Source: Lachnospiraceae bacterium (GTDB lineage Bacteria; Bacillota_A; Clostridia; Lachnospirales; Lachnospiraceae). Taken from it: DNA of 16,871 nt. The DNA lies in contig JAILDD010000082.1 of the NCBI GenBank assembly GCA_024689605.1, forward strand, positions 1 to 16,871, given 5' to 3'. Under the pieces are notes generated by a model. It did not search any database and had not been told where the DNA came from. It was given only the letters and a program-made list of their open reading frames with translations. The number at the start of each line of letters is the position of its first letter. The stretch's first letter is position 1. Position numbers and translations under genes: made by a program. Shown here in pieces: positions 6,906 through 14,547 of the stretch.

Positions 6906-7859
6906 CTACAGCTGCTTGGCGATTTCTGTCAAAAGGATATAAACCATATCCTCCATTGCACCTCTGTAATCACAGCCCGCTGCCCTCACATGGCCGCCGC
7001 CGCCAAGGCTTTCCGCAACCTTAGCCACATTCACTTTATCGGATGATGCCCTGAGACTTGCCTTATACAGTCCCGGGGTCTTTTCATAAATAAAGACAGC
7101 ACATTCTATCCCATGGATATTCCGCAGTTCATTGACCGCTCCGTCGGTGTCATCCTTGCCTGCGCCCATGGCATCCATGAACATTCGGTCTGCGGTTCCC
7201 ACGATCACCCTGTCTTCCAGATATCTCCTTGCATTCAGAAGCACCTGAGCCTGGAAACGGCTCTGGACATAGGTCTTTACATAAAAAGTCTCATCTAAAA
7301 GCATCGGAAAATCAAATCCATATGTAATAAGTTTTCCGGCAATCTCCATAGTTCTCTGTGATGTGTTTGAAAACCTGAACACACCGGTATCGTGGGCCAT
7401 TCCCATGTAGATGAGTTCTGCTATGACTGCATCCACTTTACTCTCATCCATAAGATCATACAGAACCTCAGCACAGGACGAAACCTTCGGACACACATGG
7501 TTAACCATGGCAGAGCCATCCTTATTGCTTATATGATGGTCTATGTTGATGGTCTTAACCGCTGACTCAAAATATTTAAACGCTTCTCCTGTACGGTCTT
7601 TGCAGCCGGTTGTATCGCATACAACAAAAACATCAAAGGGCTCCCTGTCGGGAAAATCACAGATCAGGCAGTCACGCTTCTTAATATTTGCAAAAGACCT
7701 GCCGGGATCTTCAAGAAATACTTCAGTTTCTGTCTCCGGCATGCAGATCTCCAGATAGTGTAAAAGGGCCAGGCAGGAACCTACACAGTCCCCGTCCGGC
7801 CTCACATGTCCTGTTATGCCTATTCTTTTTGCACCTTCCAGTTCTTTCAGAAGATCCAT
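6906..7859 (-). CDS. nrnA: DHH-family phosphoesterase: nano-RNase / pAp phosphatase
   Basis: Likely degrades 2-5-nt RNAs and dephosphorylates 3'-phosphoadenosine 5'-phosphate, as NrnA does in B. subtilis; some homologues act on cyclic dinucleotide products instead. The 317-residue protein has the DHH metal-binding set: GHVRPDGDCVGS at 17-28 (H18, D22, D24), D83 in VVCDTTG, the name-giving DHH at 108-110, and HDTG with D158. The C-terminal DHHA1 substrate domain ends in GGGGHVRAAGC (287-297). GGGAGG precedes the ATG at a good distance. Position between rbfA and truB is the standard one for this family in Bacillota, where RNA processing genes cluster. The exact substrate preference cannot be told from sequence. 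Confidence 0.9.
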   Translation of the reverse strand: MDLLKELEGAKRIGITGHVRPDGDCVGSCLALLHYLEICMPETETEVFLEDPGRSFANIKKRDCLICDFPDREPFDVFVVCDTTGCKDRTGEAFKYFESAVKTINIDHHISNKDGSAMVNHVCPKVSSCAEVLYDLMDESKVDAVIAELIYMGMAHDTGVFRFSNTSQRTMEIAGKLITYGFDFPMLLDETFYVKTYVQSRFQAQVLLNARRYLEDRVIVGTADRMFMDAMGAGKDDTDGAVNELRNIHGIECAVFIYEKTPGLYKASLRASSDKVNVAKVAESLGGGGHVRAAGCDYRGAMEDMVYILLTEIAKQL

Positions 7860-7876
7860 ATCCGCCTCCCAAATCC

Positions 7877-8266
7877 CTATTCTTCTTCACCGCGTTTCTG
7901 ACGCATCATTGCATCTTCCTTAGAAACCTTGTCAATCACGCTGTTCATATGGTTACCATAGGCAATGGAATGGTCAGCAACAAACGTAAGCTCCGGCGTA
8001 TTGCGGAGATTCAGCTCCCTTGCCAGTTCCCTGCGCATGAAGCCTTCTGCACATTTAAGTCCCTTCAGGGCCTCTTTCTCCTGCTCCTCATCGCAGAGAA
8101 AGCTCACCCATACTTTGCAGGTCTTAAGGTCCGGTGCCACAATGACATCTGTAACAGACGTAAATGCAGGCACCCTGGGATCCTTTATTTCGCTGCGTAT
8201 GAGCTCAGCCAGAACCTTCATGACTTCGGAGTTGATCCGTGTATTTTTTATGCTGTCTTTTTTCAT
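7877..8266 (-). CDS. rbfA: 30S ribosome-binding factor A
   Basis: RbfA binds immature 30S subunits near the 5' end of 16S rRNA and helps late maturation, including in the cold. The product is 129 residues with the KH-like fold signature: N-terminal helix INSEVMKVLAELIRSEIKDPRV (residues 11-32), strand VTDVIVAPDLKTCKVWVSF and C-terminal helix-strand RRELARELNLRNTPELTFV. AGAGG before ATG 8266 supports the start. It begins 19 nt after infB and ends 17 nt before nrnA, so it is co-transcribed. It has a short acidic tail (RGEEE). Function is well supported by family and by position directly after infB. Confidence 0.95.
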   Translation of the reverse strand: MKKDSIKNTRINSEVMKVLAELIRSEIKDPRVPAFTSVTDVIVAPDLKTCKVWVSFLCDEEQEKEALKGLKCAEGFMRRELARELNLRNTPELTFVADHSIAYGNHMNSVIDKVSKEDAMMRQKRGEEE

Positions 8267-8285
8267 CGTTCCTCTTTATTCCGTA

Positions 8286-11210
8286 TCAGTCTCTCGGAAC
8301 CTCAACCATGATGTAGGCCTCTACCATATCAAGCTCCTGAATCTTGTCGAAGCCCTCGAATACAAGACCGCACTCATAGCCTTCCTTGACTTCCTTCACA
8401 TCATCCTTGAATCGCTTAAGGGATGCCAGCGGGCCCTCAAATATCTGCTCGCCTTCCCTGGTAATCCTTACCTTGCAGTCACGGGTAATGCGGCCGTCCA
8501 TTACGAAGGAACCTGCAATATTACCGATAGCGGAAGCCTTGAATATCTGACGAACTTCTGCATGTCCGATAACCTTTTCCTCATAGATAGGCTCAAGCAT
8601 GCCCTTCATGGCAGCTTCCACATCCTCTATAGCCTGGTAGATGACTTTGTAAAGCCTTATATCAACACCCTCACGGTCAGCAGTCTGCTTAGCTACCGCA
8701 TCAGGTCTTACGTCAAAACCGATTATGATGGCATTGGAAGCACTTGCCAGCACAACATCGGACTCATTTATAGCACCTACACCGCCGTGGATTACTTTAA
8801 CCAATACTTCATCGTTGGAAAGCTTCTCCAGAGACTGCTTAACAGCCTCGACAGAGCCCTGAACATCAGCCTTAACGATAAGGTTGAGTTCCTTAAGATT
8901 ACCTTCCTTGATCTTGTCAAAGAGATCATCAAGCGACATCTTAGCCTTTGTATCTGCAACCAGCTTCTCCTTGTTCTGTGCCACAAAGGTTGCGGCAAAG
9001 CTCTTTGCTTCCTTTTCGCTGGAATGGCAGACGAGCACTTCACCTGCATTAGGCACATCGCTAAGACCCAGTATCTCAACAGGTGTTGAAGGTCCTGCTT
9101 CCTTCACCTTGTTGCCCTTATCATCGATCATCGCCCTCACCTTACCGTGAGACACGCCGGCAGATACGAAATCGCCGACACGGAGGGTTCCCTTCTGAAC
9201 CAGCACGGTTGCAACCGGACCGCGTCCCTTATTAAGCTCTGCCTCTATAACAAGGCCTCTTGCTTTTCTGTTGGGATTAGCCTTCAGTTCAAGCACATCC
9301 GCAGTAAGAAGGATCATCTCAAGGAGCTGTTCGATACCTTCACCGCTCTTTGCAGATACGGGAACGAACACTGTGGTTCCACCCCAGTCCTCAGCAACAA
9401 GCTCATACTCGGTAAGCTCCTGCTTTACCCTGTCGATATTTGCACCGGGCTTATCTATCTTGTTTACAGCAACTATAAGCTCGATTCCTGCTGCCTTGGC
9501 ATGGTTTACCGCCTCTATTGTCTGAGGCATGACGCCGTCATCCGCAGCAACCACAAGAACAGCTATATCAGTTGCATTTGCACCACGCATACGCATTGCA
9601 GTAAACGCTTCATGGCCGGGCGTATCCAGGAATGTGATCTTACGGTCACCAACCTTAACGGTGTACGCACCGATCTTCTGGGTGATACCGCCGGCCTCCT
9701 GATCTATTACATTAGTCTTTCTGATGGCATCAAGCAGGGATGTCTTACCATGGTCAACGTGACCCATTACGCAGATAACGGGAGGACGGGAAACCATCTT
9801 GGACTCATCCTCTTCATCTTCCTTAAGAAGCTCTGCGATAACATCAACCTTCTCTTCCTTCTCGCACATGATCTCATAATCAAGCGCGATCTCCTCAGCC
9901 TCTTCAAAAGAGATTTCCTGATTGACGGTCACCATCTTGCCCTGCATGAAAAGCTTTTTAACTATTTCTGCAGGCTGGATATGCATGCGCTCCGCAAACA
10001 CCTTGATGGTAACTGTTTCCGGAAGCTTTATGAGCTTGATATCCTCAACAGGTTCCTCCACCTTCTTAGCTACAGGCTTAACGAACCTTCCCGCATTACT
10101 GTTGCGGTCTCTTCCCCGGCCGTCATCATCCATGTATCTGGAATCACGACGGCTCTCGCGGTCACGGTCTTTCTCCGAATGCTTATTTCTCCTGTTGTCC
10201 TGGGGAACAGGCGCTGCCTCGTTCCTTCCGGCCGCAGGCCTTGCTCCCGGCATAGGGCGTCCGCCCGAAGGTCTGCCCCCTGCCTGGTTGCCGCCAAAGC
10301 GGTTCTGTGCGCCCTGTGATGGACGATTTCCCTGGAAACGGTTCTGTCCGTCAGGTCTGTTTCCCTGATATCTGTTTGCGCCGCCCTGGTCCCTCTGTTG
10401 GAACCTTCCGGCCTGGTTCTGCGGCTGACGTTCCGTGTTTTCACGGTTTACCGGCCTGCTCTCTGCTGCCGGACGTTCTACTGCTACAGGCTTACTTTCA
10501 ACAACAGGTACTTCTGCTGCCTGTGTATTCTCAGTATTTTCTGCTACTGTCTTTGCCGCATTCTCTCTCTCAGCTTCAGCCCTTGCGTCCTCTTCACGCC
10601 TTGCTGCCGCTCCGGCCCTGTCGATCATATTCTCTCTGGGCCTGATAGGTCCTCTGGCCCTGTTGTCGACGCCGCGTCCGGGATAGGATCCGTTCCCCGA
10701 AGGCTTATTGTATGATCCGGCTTTTCCGCCATCCCTTCCGACTATGATAACGCCCGATAATTTCTTCTTCTTGACGGGCTGACCGTTTCCCAGCTGGGGC
10801 TGTCCCGCAGGCTTGGGTGAAGCAGGCTTATTGCCTTCCGGCTTAGCCGCCGCCGGCCTGTTTGACTCCGTTTTTACAGCTTCAGGCTTTTTTTCTGCCG
10901 GCTTTGCAGCCGCATCATTCTTTGCTGCCTCTGTGTTCGCAGGCTGTGCAGGCTTATTCTCTTCCTGCTTAACCTCTGCACTTTTTTCAACAGGTGCCGA
11001 AGCAGGCGCATCGCCGTCTTCAGCATTTCTGTAGCCCTGCGCCTTAATGTCAGGCACGATCAAGGCTGCATCCGCGTCTTCAATATTGCTGCTGGCAGTT
11101 TTTCCCATAACGCCATGCTTTTCCAGAAGGGATATGGTCTGCTTATTGCTCAAAGCATCCCCTTTTTCATTTACCCACTTCTTAGAAAAATTACTGATTC
11201 TCATTGCCAT
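8286..11210 (-). CDS. infB: Translation initiation factor IF-2
   Basis: GTPase that brings initiator fMet-tRNA to the 30S subunit and promotes 50S joining. The product is 974 residues, long for the family because of its N-terminal region. Residues 1-50 resemble a small N-terminal helical domain. Residues about 60-390 are low-complexity: Ala/Lys/Pro/Glu-rich to about 150, then Arg/Gly/Asn/Gln-rich with NRYQGNRP and NRFQGNRP repeats at 279-297. A conserved IF2_N domain is at 398-450. The GTPase domain has GHVDHGKT (483-490), GGIT, DTPGH (529-533), NKID (583-586) and SAKSGEG (619-625), followed by the domains that bind the ribosome and fMet-tRNA. ATG 11210 is preferred over the ATG two codons later because AGGAGGT lies 10 nt before it. 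It overlaps the end of ylxQ by 20 nt. Confidence 0.97.
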   Translation of the reverse strand: MAMRISNFSKKWVNEKGDALSNKQTISLLEKHGVMGKTASSNIEDADAALIVPDIKAQGYRNAEDGDAPASAPVEKSAEVKQEENKPAQPANTEAAKNDAAAKPAEKKPEAVKTESNRPAAAKPEGNKPASPKPAGQPQLGNGQPVKKKKLSGVIIVGRDGGKAGSYNKPSGNGSYPGRGVDNRARGPIRPRENMIDRAGAAARREEDARAEAERENAAKTVAENTENTQAAEVPVVESKPVAVERPAAESRPVNRENTERQPQNQAGRFQQRDQGGANRYQGNRPDGQNRFQGNRPSQGAQNRFGGNQAGGRPSGGRPMPGARPAAGRNEAAPVPQDNRRNKHSEKDRDRESRRDSRYMDDDGRGRDRNSNAGRFVKPVAKKVEEPVEDIKLIKLPETVTIKVFAERMHIQPAEIVKKLFMQGKMVTVNQEISFEEAEEIALDYEIMCEKEEKVDVIAELLKEDEEDESKMVSRPPVICVMGHVDHGKTSLLDAIRKTNVIDQEAGGITQKIGAYTVKVGDRKITFLDTPGHEAFTAMRMRGANATDIAVLVVAADDGVMPQTIEAVNHAKAAGIELIVAVNKIDKPGANIDRVKQELTEYELVAEDWGGTTVFVPVSAKSGEGIEQLLEMILLTADVLELKANPNRKARGLVIEAELNKGRGPVATVLVQKGTLRVGDFVSAGVSHGKVRAMIDDKGNKVKEAGPSTPVEILGLSDVPNAGEVLVCHSSEKEAKSFAATFVAQNKEKLVADTKAKMSLDDLFDKIKEGNLKELNLIVKADVQGSVEAVKQSLEKLSNDEVLVKVIHGGVGAINESDVVLASASNAIIIGFDVRPDAVAKQTADREGVDIRLYKVIYQAIEDVEAAMKGMLEPIYEEKVIGHAEVRQIFKASAIGNIAGSFVMDGRITRDCKVRITREGEQIFEGPLASLKRFKDDVKEVKEGYECGLVFEGFDKIQELDMVEAYIMVEVPRD

Positions 11211-11538
11211 TGATCTGACTACCTCCTGTATCTGCTGAATTGAGCTGCTTCATTATGCTCTTTGCAAACCCCGCATCATTAACGGAAACAGCAGCTCTGT
11301 ATTCTTTTCCTATAGCGTGTCCCAGACTGTCCATCTCACTGTATTTATATAGTGGGACTTCATAGTAGGAACACATATCCCTGTATTTTTTTTCCGAGCC
11401 TTCCGATATATCAGAAGCGACGATCACAAGACTTGCCGATCCGCTCTTAACACTCTCACTGACCTGGAAGGATCCGCCGGAAATCCTCCCGGCTTTCTGT
11501 GCCATCCCCAGAAGGGACAGGACCTTGTCACCCTTCAT
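11191..11538 (-). CDS. ylxQ: L7Ae-family RNA-binding protein (YlxQ-like)
   Basis: Small RNA-binding protein of the L7Ae/L30e/S12e family, known from the nusA-infB operon of Bacillota; its relatives bind kink-turn RNA. The 115-residue product starts [21 protein letters not shown] (residues 2-22), followed by [10 protein letters not shown] and YEVPLYKYS, with [14 protein letters not shown] in the later half, matching the L7Ae core. The last 15 residues are a polar tail. ATG 11538 is chosen because AAAGGAG stands 7 nt before it; the longer reading from 11604 adds 22 residues unlike the family. It overlaps rnpM by 11 nt and infB by 20 nt, so translation is probably coupled. The SD of infB lies inside its coding end. 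A specific RNA partner is not shown here. Confidence 0.9.
   Translation of the reverse strand: MKGDKVLSLLGMAQKAGRISGGSFQVSESVKSGSASLVIVASDISEGSEKKYRDMCSYYEVPLYKYSEMDSLGHAIGKEYRAAVSVNDAGFAKSIMKQLNSADTGGSQINGNENQ
11221..11227 (-). promoter_or_regulatory. Shine-Dalgarno of infB, inside ylxQ
   Basis: AGGAGGT on the minus strand, 10 nt before the infB ATG at 11210 and within the last codons of ylxQ. It supports the first of two nearby ATGs. Confidence 0.75.
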
Positions 11539-11794
11539 CCGCAAACTCCTTTTCCAGCCTGTCATATATTTCAGACTGTACCTGTATGGAAAAGGCCCTT
11601 GCAAGCCCGTTCCTTTTCCTGAGTTTTTTCATGCACTCTGCATTCCGACACACATATGCCCCCCGTCCGTCAGCTCTGCCCCTGACATCAAGGATGATGC
11701 CGCCCTCCAGCGTGCGCACGATACGCACCAGTTCGGATTTGTTTTTTGCTTCACCGCATCCCATGCATGTTCTCTGAGGGATCTTCTTCGGCAT
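11528..11794 (-). CDS. rnpM: YlxR / RnpM RNA-binding protein
   Basis: Small nucleic-acid-binding protein of the YlxR family; the B. subtilis member has been described as a modulator of RNase P, hence RnpM. The product is 88 residues, normal length. The N-terminus carries RTCMGCGE at residues 8-15 with the CxxC pair, then ELVRIVRT, and the family signature GRADGRGAYVC at 39-49 followed by the basic KKLRKRNGLARAF at 56-68. AGAGGT before the ATG supports the start. It starts 10 nt after nusA, and its end overlaps the ylxQ start by 11 nt. Its place between nusA and ylxQ is the conserved one. The role in this organism is inferred from family. Confidence 0.92.
   Translation of the reverse strand: MPKKIPQRTCMGCGEAKNKSELVRIVRTLEGGIILDVRGRADGRGAYVCRNAECMKKLRKRNGLARAFSIQVQSEIYDRLEKEFADEG
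11546..11552 (-). promoter_or_regulatory. Shine-Dalgarno of ylxQ (decides the start)
   Basis: AAAGGAG, 7 nt before the ATG at 11538 and inside the end of rnpM. It rules out the upstream in-frame start at 11604. Confidence 0.85.
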
Positions 11795-11804
11795 TTCTTA
11801 CCTC

Positions 11805-13007
11805 TTACTCTTCAGTCTCACCGTTGCCGCCTTCTGTGGGTTCTTCTTCGTAAACCTCACCGGAAGCAGCCTCCTCGGAATACTCTGTCTCGTACTCTTC
11901 CTCGTAGTACTCTTCCTCGCCGTCACTCATATAGTCCTCAAGTCTGAAACCGAATGCATCCTGTGCCTGTGTCTCTGACTTGATGTCGATCTTATATCCC
12001 GTAAGCTTTGCGGCAAGCCTTGCATTCTGGCCTGCCTTGCCAATGGCAAGTGAAAGCTGGTTATCGGGAACAACGACATTTGCTGTCTTCTCTTCAGGAT
12101 TTGCAAATACGTTTACGATCTTCGCAGGTGAAAGGGAATTCCTGATAAGCTCACCCGGGTTCTCGTCCCAGTTGATTATATCAATCTTCTCACCATAGAG
12201 CTCGTTAACTATAGCATTAACCCTTATGCCGTTAACACCGACACATGCACCCACCGGATCAACGTTCTCATTGTATGACACAACGGAAATCTTTGTCCTG
12301 CTGCCCGGCTCTCTTGCGATATTCATTATTTCAACAGTGCCGTCCTTGATCTCGGTAACTTCATCTTCAAAGAGACGCTTAACCAGTTCCGGATGGGTCC
12401 TGCTGACAGTGATCTTTGCGCCTTTGGTCGTATCCTTTACTTCCAGGACATATACCTTTACTCGGCTTCCTGTCTTTAAGTGCTCTGAAGGAACAGTCTC
12501 TGAATCGGGAAGCAGGGCATCGGTCTTGCCCAGGTTTACGCTCCAGCCCTTATTAACCCTGCGCTGTATAACGCCTGTTACTACCTCGCGGTGCTTCTTG
12601 GAAAACTGGTTGTAAACAGTAGCCCTTTCCTCTTCGCGCAGCTTCTGTGTTATAACATTCTTGGCATCCTGAGTAACAATACGGCTGAACTTCTTGGGAT
12701 CAACTTCTACCTCGATCAGATCACCCACATTTGCATCCGGCTTCAGCGCTCTTGCATCCTCAAGGCTTATCTCTATCTCATCATCCCTTACAACCTCTTC
12801 TTCGCTGAGAACTTCCTTTTCAGCCCAGACATGATATACGCACTCTTCCTTATCAATCTCTATACGGATATTTTCCGTGCTGAGAAAAAGCTTCTTGCAG
12901 GCCTTCATAAGTGAATCCTCTATAGCCGCAAAAATAGCATCCCTGCTGATATCTCTTTCCTGTTCAAGATAATCCAGCGCATCCTTGAGTGTTGTTTCAG
13001 TAGCCAT
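11805..13007 (-). CDS. nusA: Transcription termination/antitermination protein NusA
   Basis: Binds RNA polymerase and nascent RNA, slows elongation, helps hairpin folding at pauses and intrinsic terminators, and takes part in antitermination. The product is 400 residues, somewhat longer than the about 370 usual in Bacillota. Order: N-terminal polymerase-binding domain (1 to about 130), S1 domain (about 138-202), KH1 (about 205-280, CVGVNGIRVNAI at 255-266) and KH2 (about 285-345, AIGKAGQNARLAAKLTG at 321-337). There are no C-terminal acidic repeats of the E. coli type, but residues 358-400 form a strongly acidic Glu/Tyr-rich tail. AGGAGG lies 10 nt before the ATG. It follows rimP by 38 nt. 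The rimP leader contains a terminator-like hairpin through which NusA could control its own operon. Confidence 0.97.
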   Translation of the reverse strand: MATETTLKDALDYLEQERDISRDAIFAAIEDSLMKACKKLFLSTENIRIEIDKEECVYHVWAEKEVLSEEEVVRDDEIEISLEDARALKPDANVGDLIEVEVDPKKFSRIVTQDAKNVITQKLREEERATVYNQFSKKHREVVTGVIQRRVNKGWSVNLGKTDALLPDSETVPSEHLKTGSRVKVYVLEVKDTTKGAKITVSRTHPELVKRLFEDEVTEIKDGTVEIMNIAREPGSRTKISVVSYNENVDPVGACVGVNGIRVNAIVNELYGEKIDIINWDENPGELIRNSLSPAKIVNVFANPEEKTANVVVPDNQLSLAIGKAGQNARLAAKLTGYKIDIKSETQAQDAFGFRLEDYMSDGEEEYYEEEYETEYSEEAASGEVYEEEPTEGGNGETEE

Positions 13008-13045
13008 TTTCTTTTTTCCTCCTGAAAAAAATTATTAATGTTTAT

Positions 13046-13591
13046 TCAAAATTCAACGACTAATCTTACCGTCGATATTTCTTTGCGTTTAAAAGTCATT
13101 TTCTTTGAAGCCGATGCAGCCGCTTCAGCCTCTGCAAAGGATTTCTTCGAAGGCTTTCTGCCCTTATTGTTCTTAGGTGCCGCAAGTACTTCTGCATCAC
13201 TCACTGTAATGCTGTCCGCATCATAGGACTTCAGCACACCTGTAAATTCCTTGCTTCCGTCTATTGCTTCAAAAAGCTTTACTTCAACCTTTTCCCCAAG
13301 GCTCTTTTCAAAGTGACGGTCCTTCTTAAGCTTCCTGCCCAGTCCCGGGCTGCTTACTTCCAGTATGTATGCATCCGGTATCGGGTCTGCTTTATCGATT
13401 TCGTCTGAAAATGCCCTGCTCACTGTCTCGCAGTCGTCTATGGTCACGCCGCCCGGCTTGTCAATATATATACGAAGATAAAACTCGCCGGCTTCCTTCA
13501 CATACTCCACGTCGTAAATATCTATCCCCAGCGGATCCGTAATGCCCTTTGCTATATCTTCAGCTTTTTTTTCGTAATCTCTTGCTGCCAT
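13046..13591 (-). CDS. rimP: Ribosome maturation factor RimP
   Basis: Assists assembly of the 30S subunit. The product from ATG 13591 is 181 residues against about 150-155 usual. The N-terminal domain carries GIDIYDVEYVKE at 22-33 and the signature LEVSSPGLGRKLKK at 77-90. The C-terminal barrel is recognisable (FTGVLKSYDADSITV at 116-130, then KRKEISTVRLVVEF at 168-181) but is interrupted by an extra Lys/Ala-rich stretch at about 135-164. A longer TTG-initiated reading from 13657 is possible but would add 22 residues that do not resemble the family. No SD is visible before the ATG, which follows an A-run. It heads the nusA-infB operon, with a promoter about 120 nt upstream. Confidence 0.92.
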   Translation of the reverse strand: MAARDYEKKAEDIAKGITDPLGIDIYDVEYVKEAGEFYLRIYIDKPGGVTIDDCETVSRAFSDEIDKADPIPDAYILEVSSPGLGRKLKKDRHFEKSLGEKVEVKLFEAIDGSKEFTGVLKSYDADSITVSDAEVLAAPKNNKGRKPSKKSFAEAEAAASASKKMTFKRKEISTVRLVVEF

Positions 13592-13651
13592 TTTTTTGAT
13601 AAATTGCTTACACAGCCCGACGTAAATCGAAAAAACCTTACGCAGTCCGTG

Positions 13652-13688
13652 CGACAAACAATAAGAGTAGGCGGAACGCCTACTCTTA
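13652..13688 (-). terminator. 12-bp perfect hairpin with T-rich tail in the rimP leader (terminator/attenuator)
   Basis: TAAGAGTAGGCG and CGCCTACTCTTA pair perfectly around a TTC loop (13662-13688). The tail TTGTTTGTCG is T-rich but interrupted. It lies downstream of the rimP promoter, about 14 nt into the predicted transcript, and upstream of the rimP ATG. It can therefore end transcripts coming from tpiA and also attenuate the rimP operon. A second weaker hairpin (CGCA/TGCG) followed by TAAGG and TTTTTT lies just beyond it at 13630-13653. Confidence 0.65.
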
Positions 13689-13708
13689 ATAACAACCCTA
13701 CGCTTGAA

Positions 13709-13737
13709 ATTCTAACACTATGCGTAAGTAAATTCAA
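13709..13737 (-). promoter_or_regulatory. Promoter of the rimP-nusA-infB operon
   Basis: The -35 box is TTGAAT (13732-13737, 4 of 6), the spacer is 17 nt, and the -10 box is TAGAAT (13709-13714, 5 of 6). The predicted start near 13702 gives a leader of about 110 nt. The promoter is flanked by a 6-bp inverted pair, CTTGAA and TTCAAG, which may be chance. Confidence 0.75.
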
Positions 13738-13764
13738 GTATTTATTTTACTGACCGACCTATGC

Positions 13765-14511
13765 TTATGCGTTAACGATCTGGCCAAAATCAGGCTTTAA
13801 GGATGCGCCGCCGATAAGACCGCCGTCGATGTCATCCTTGGAAAGCAGCTCAGCTGCATTGCCTGCATTCATTGATCCGCCGTACTGGATACGAACAGCC
13901 TCAGCTGTAGCATCATCATAAAGCTTAGCAATGAGGTCACGGATAAGCTTGCAGACTTCCTGAGCCTGATCAGCTGTAGCTGTCTCGCCTGTTCCGATAG
14001 CCCAGATAGGCTCATAAGCGATAACAAGTTCCTTAACCTGGTCAGCTGTTACGTCTGTAAGATCCCACTTGATCTGTCTCTCGATCCACTCCTTGTAAGT
14101 GCCTGCCTTACGAAGTGCAAGAGACTCACCGCAGCAGAGGATGGGCTTAAGTCCGGCAGCGAATGCCTTCTTAACCTTTGCATTGATGAGGATATCGTTC
14201 TCACCGAAAATATCCCTTCTCTCAGAGTGACCGATGATGATATACTCAACACCTGCATCCTTGAGCATGGGGGCGGAAATCTCGCCTGTGAAAGCGCCCT
14301 TGTCCTCGATGTAGAAATTCTCTGCACCAACCTTTACGTTAGTTCCCTTTACAGCTTCAACAACGGGTACGATGTCGATAGCGGGTACGCAGTAAACTAC
14401 ATCCACGTCATCGTTCTTTACAAGGTCCTTAAGTGTAGCACAAAGCTCTACTGCCTCAGAGGGAGTCTTGTTCATCTTCCAGTTGCCGGCTATGATTCTT
14501 CTTCTTGCCAT
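13765..14511 (-). CDS. tpiA: Triosephosphate isomerase
   Basis: Interconverts dihydroxyacetone phosphate and glyceraldehyde 3-phosphate in glycolysis, as a cytoplasmic dimer. The 248-residue length is typical. All catalytic parts are visible: GNWKMN at 9-14 (N10, K12), IIGHSERR at 92-99 with H95, [11 protein letters not shown] at 165-175 with E167 followed by the flexible lid, and the phosphate-binding end [12 protein letters not shown] and [19 protein letters not shown] precedes the ATG by 8 nt. It starts 36 nt after pgk and is probably co-transcribed with it. No hairpin stands directly behind the stop; the nearest terminator-like structure is in the rimP leader. Confidence 0.98.
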   Translation of the reverse strand: MARRRIIAGNWKMNKTPSEAVELCATLKDLVKNDDVDVVYCVPAIDIVPVVEAVKGTNVKVGAENFYIEDKGAFTGEISAPMLKDAGVEYIIIGHSERRDIFGENDILINAKVKKAFAAGLKPILCCGESLALRKAGTYKEWIERQIKWDLTDVTADQVKELVIAYEPIWAIGTGETATADQAQEVCKLIRDLIAKLYDDATAEAVRIQYGGSMNAGNAAELLSKDDIDGGLIGGASLKPDFGQIVNA

Positions 14512-14547
14512 TTTAATTTCTCCTTTTTAATCTGCCATGAAACTCAA

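Noticed and set aside
7965..9089. Open frame of 374 codons on the plus strand across rbfA and infB
   Set aside because: It crosses two real genes and their junction on the opposite strand and shows no recognisable motif.
9147..10319. Open frame of 390 codons on the plus strand opposite infB
   Set aside because: It lies entirely within the well-supported infB gene, has a Cys/Leu/His-rich composition without any domain and no SD context. It is a shadow of the low-complexity and GTPase coding sequence.
11539..11604. Upstream start giving 22 extra residues on YlxQ
   Set aside because: A perfect SD at 11546-11552 supports the shorter form, which matches the family start.
13592..13657. TTG-initiated N-terminal extension of RimP
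   Set aside because: The 22 added residues do not resemble RimP, and the sequence is better explained as leader RNA downstream of the promoter. It is not fully excluded because the ATG lacks an SD.
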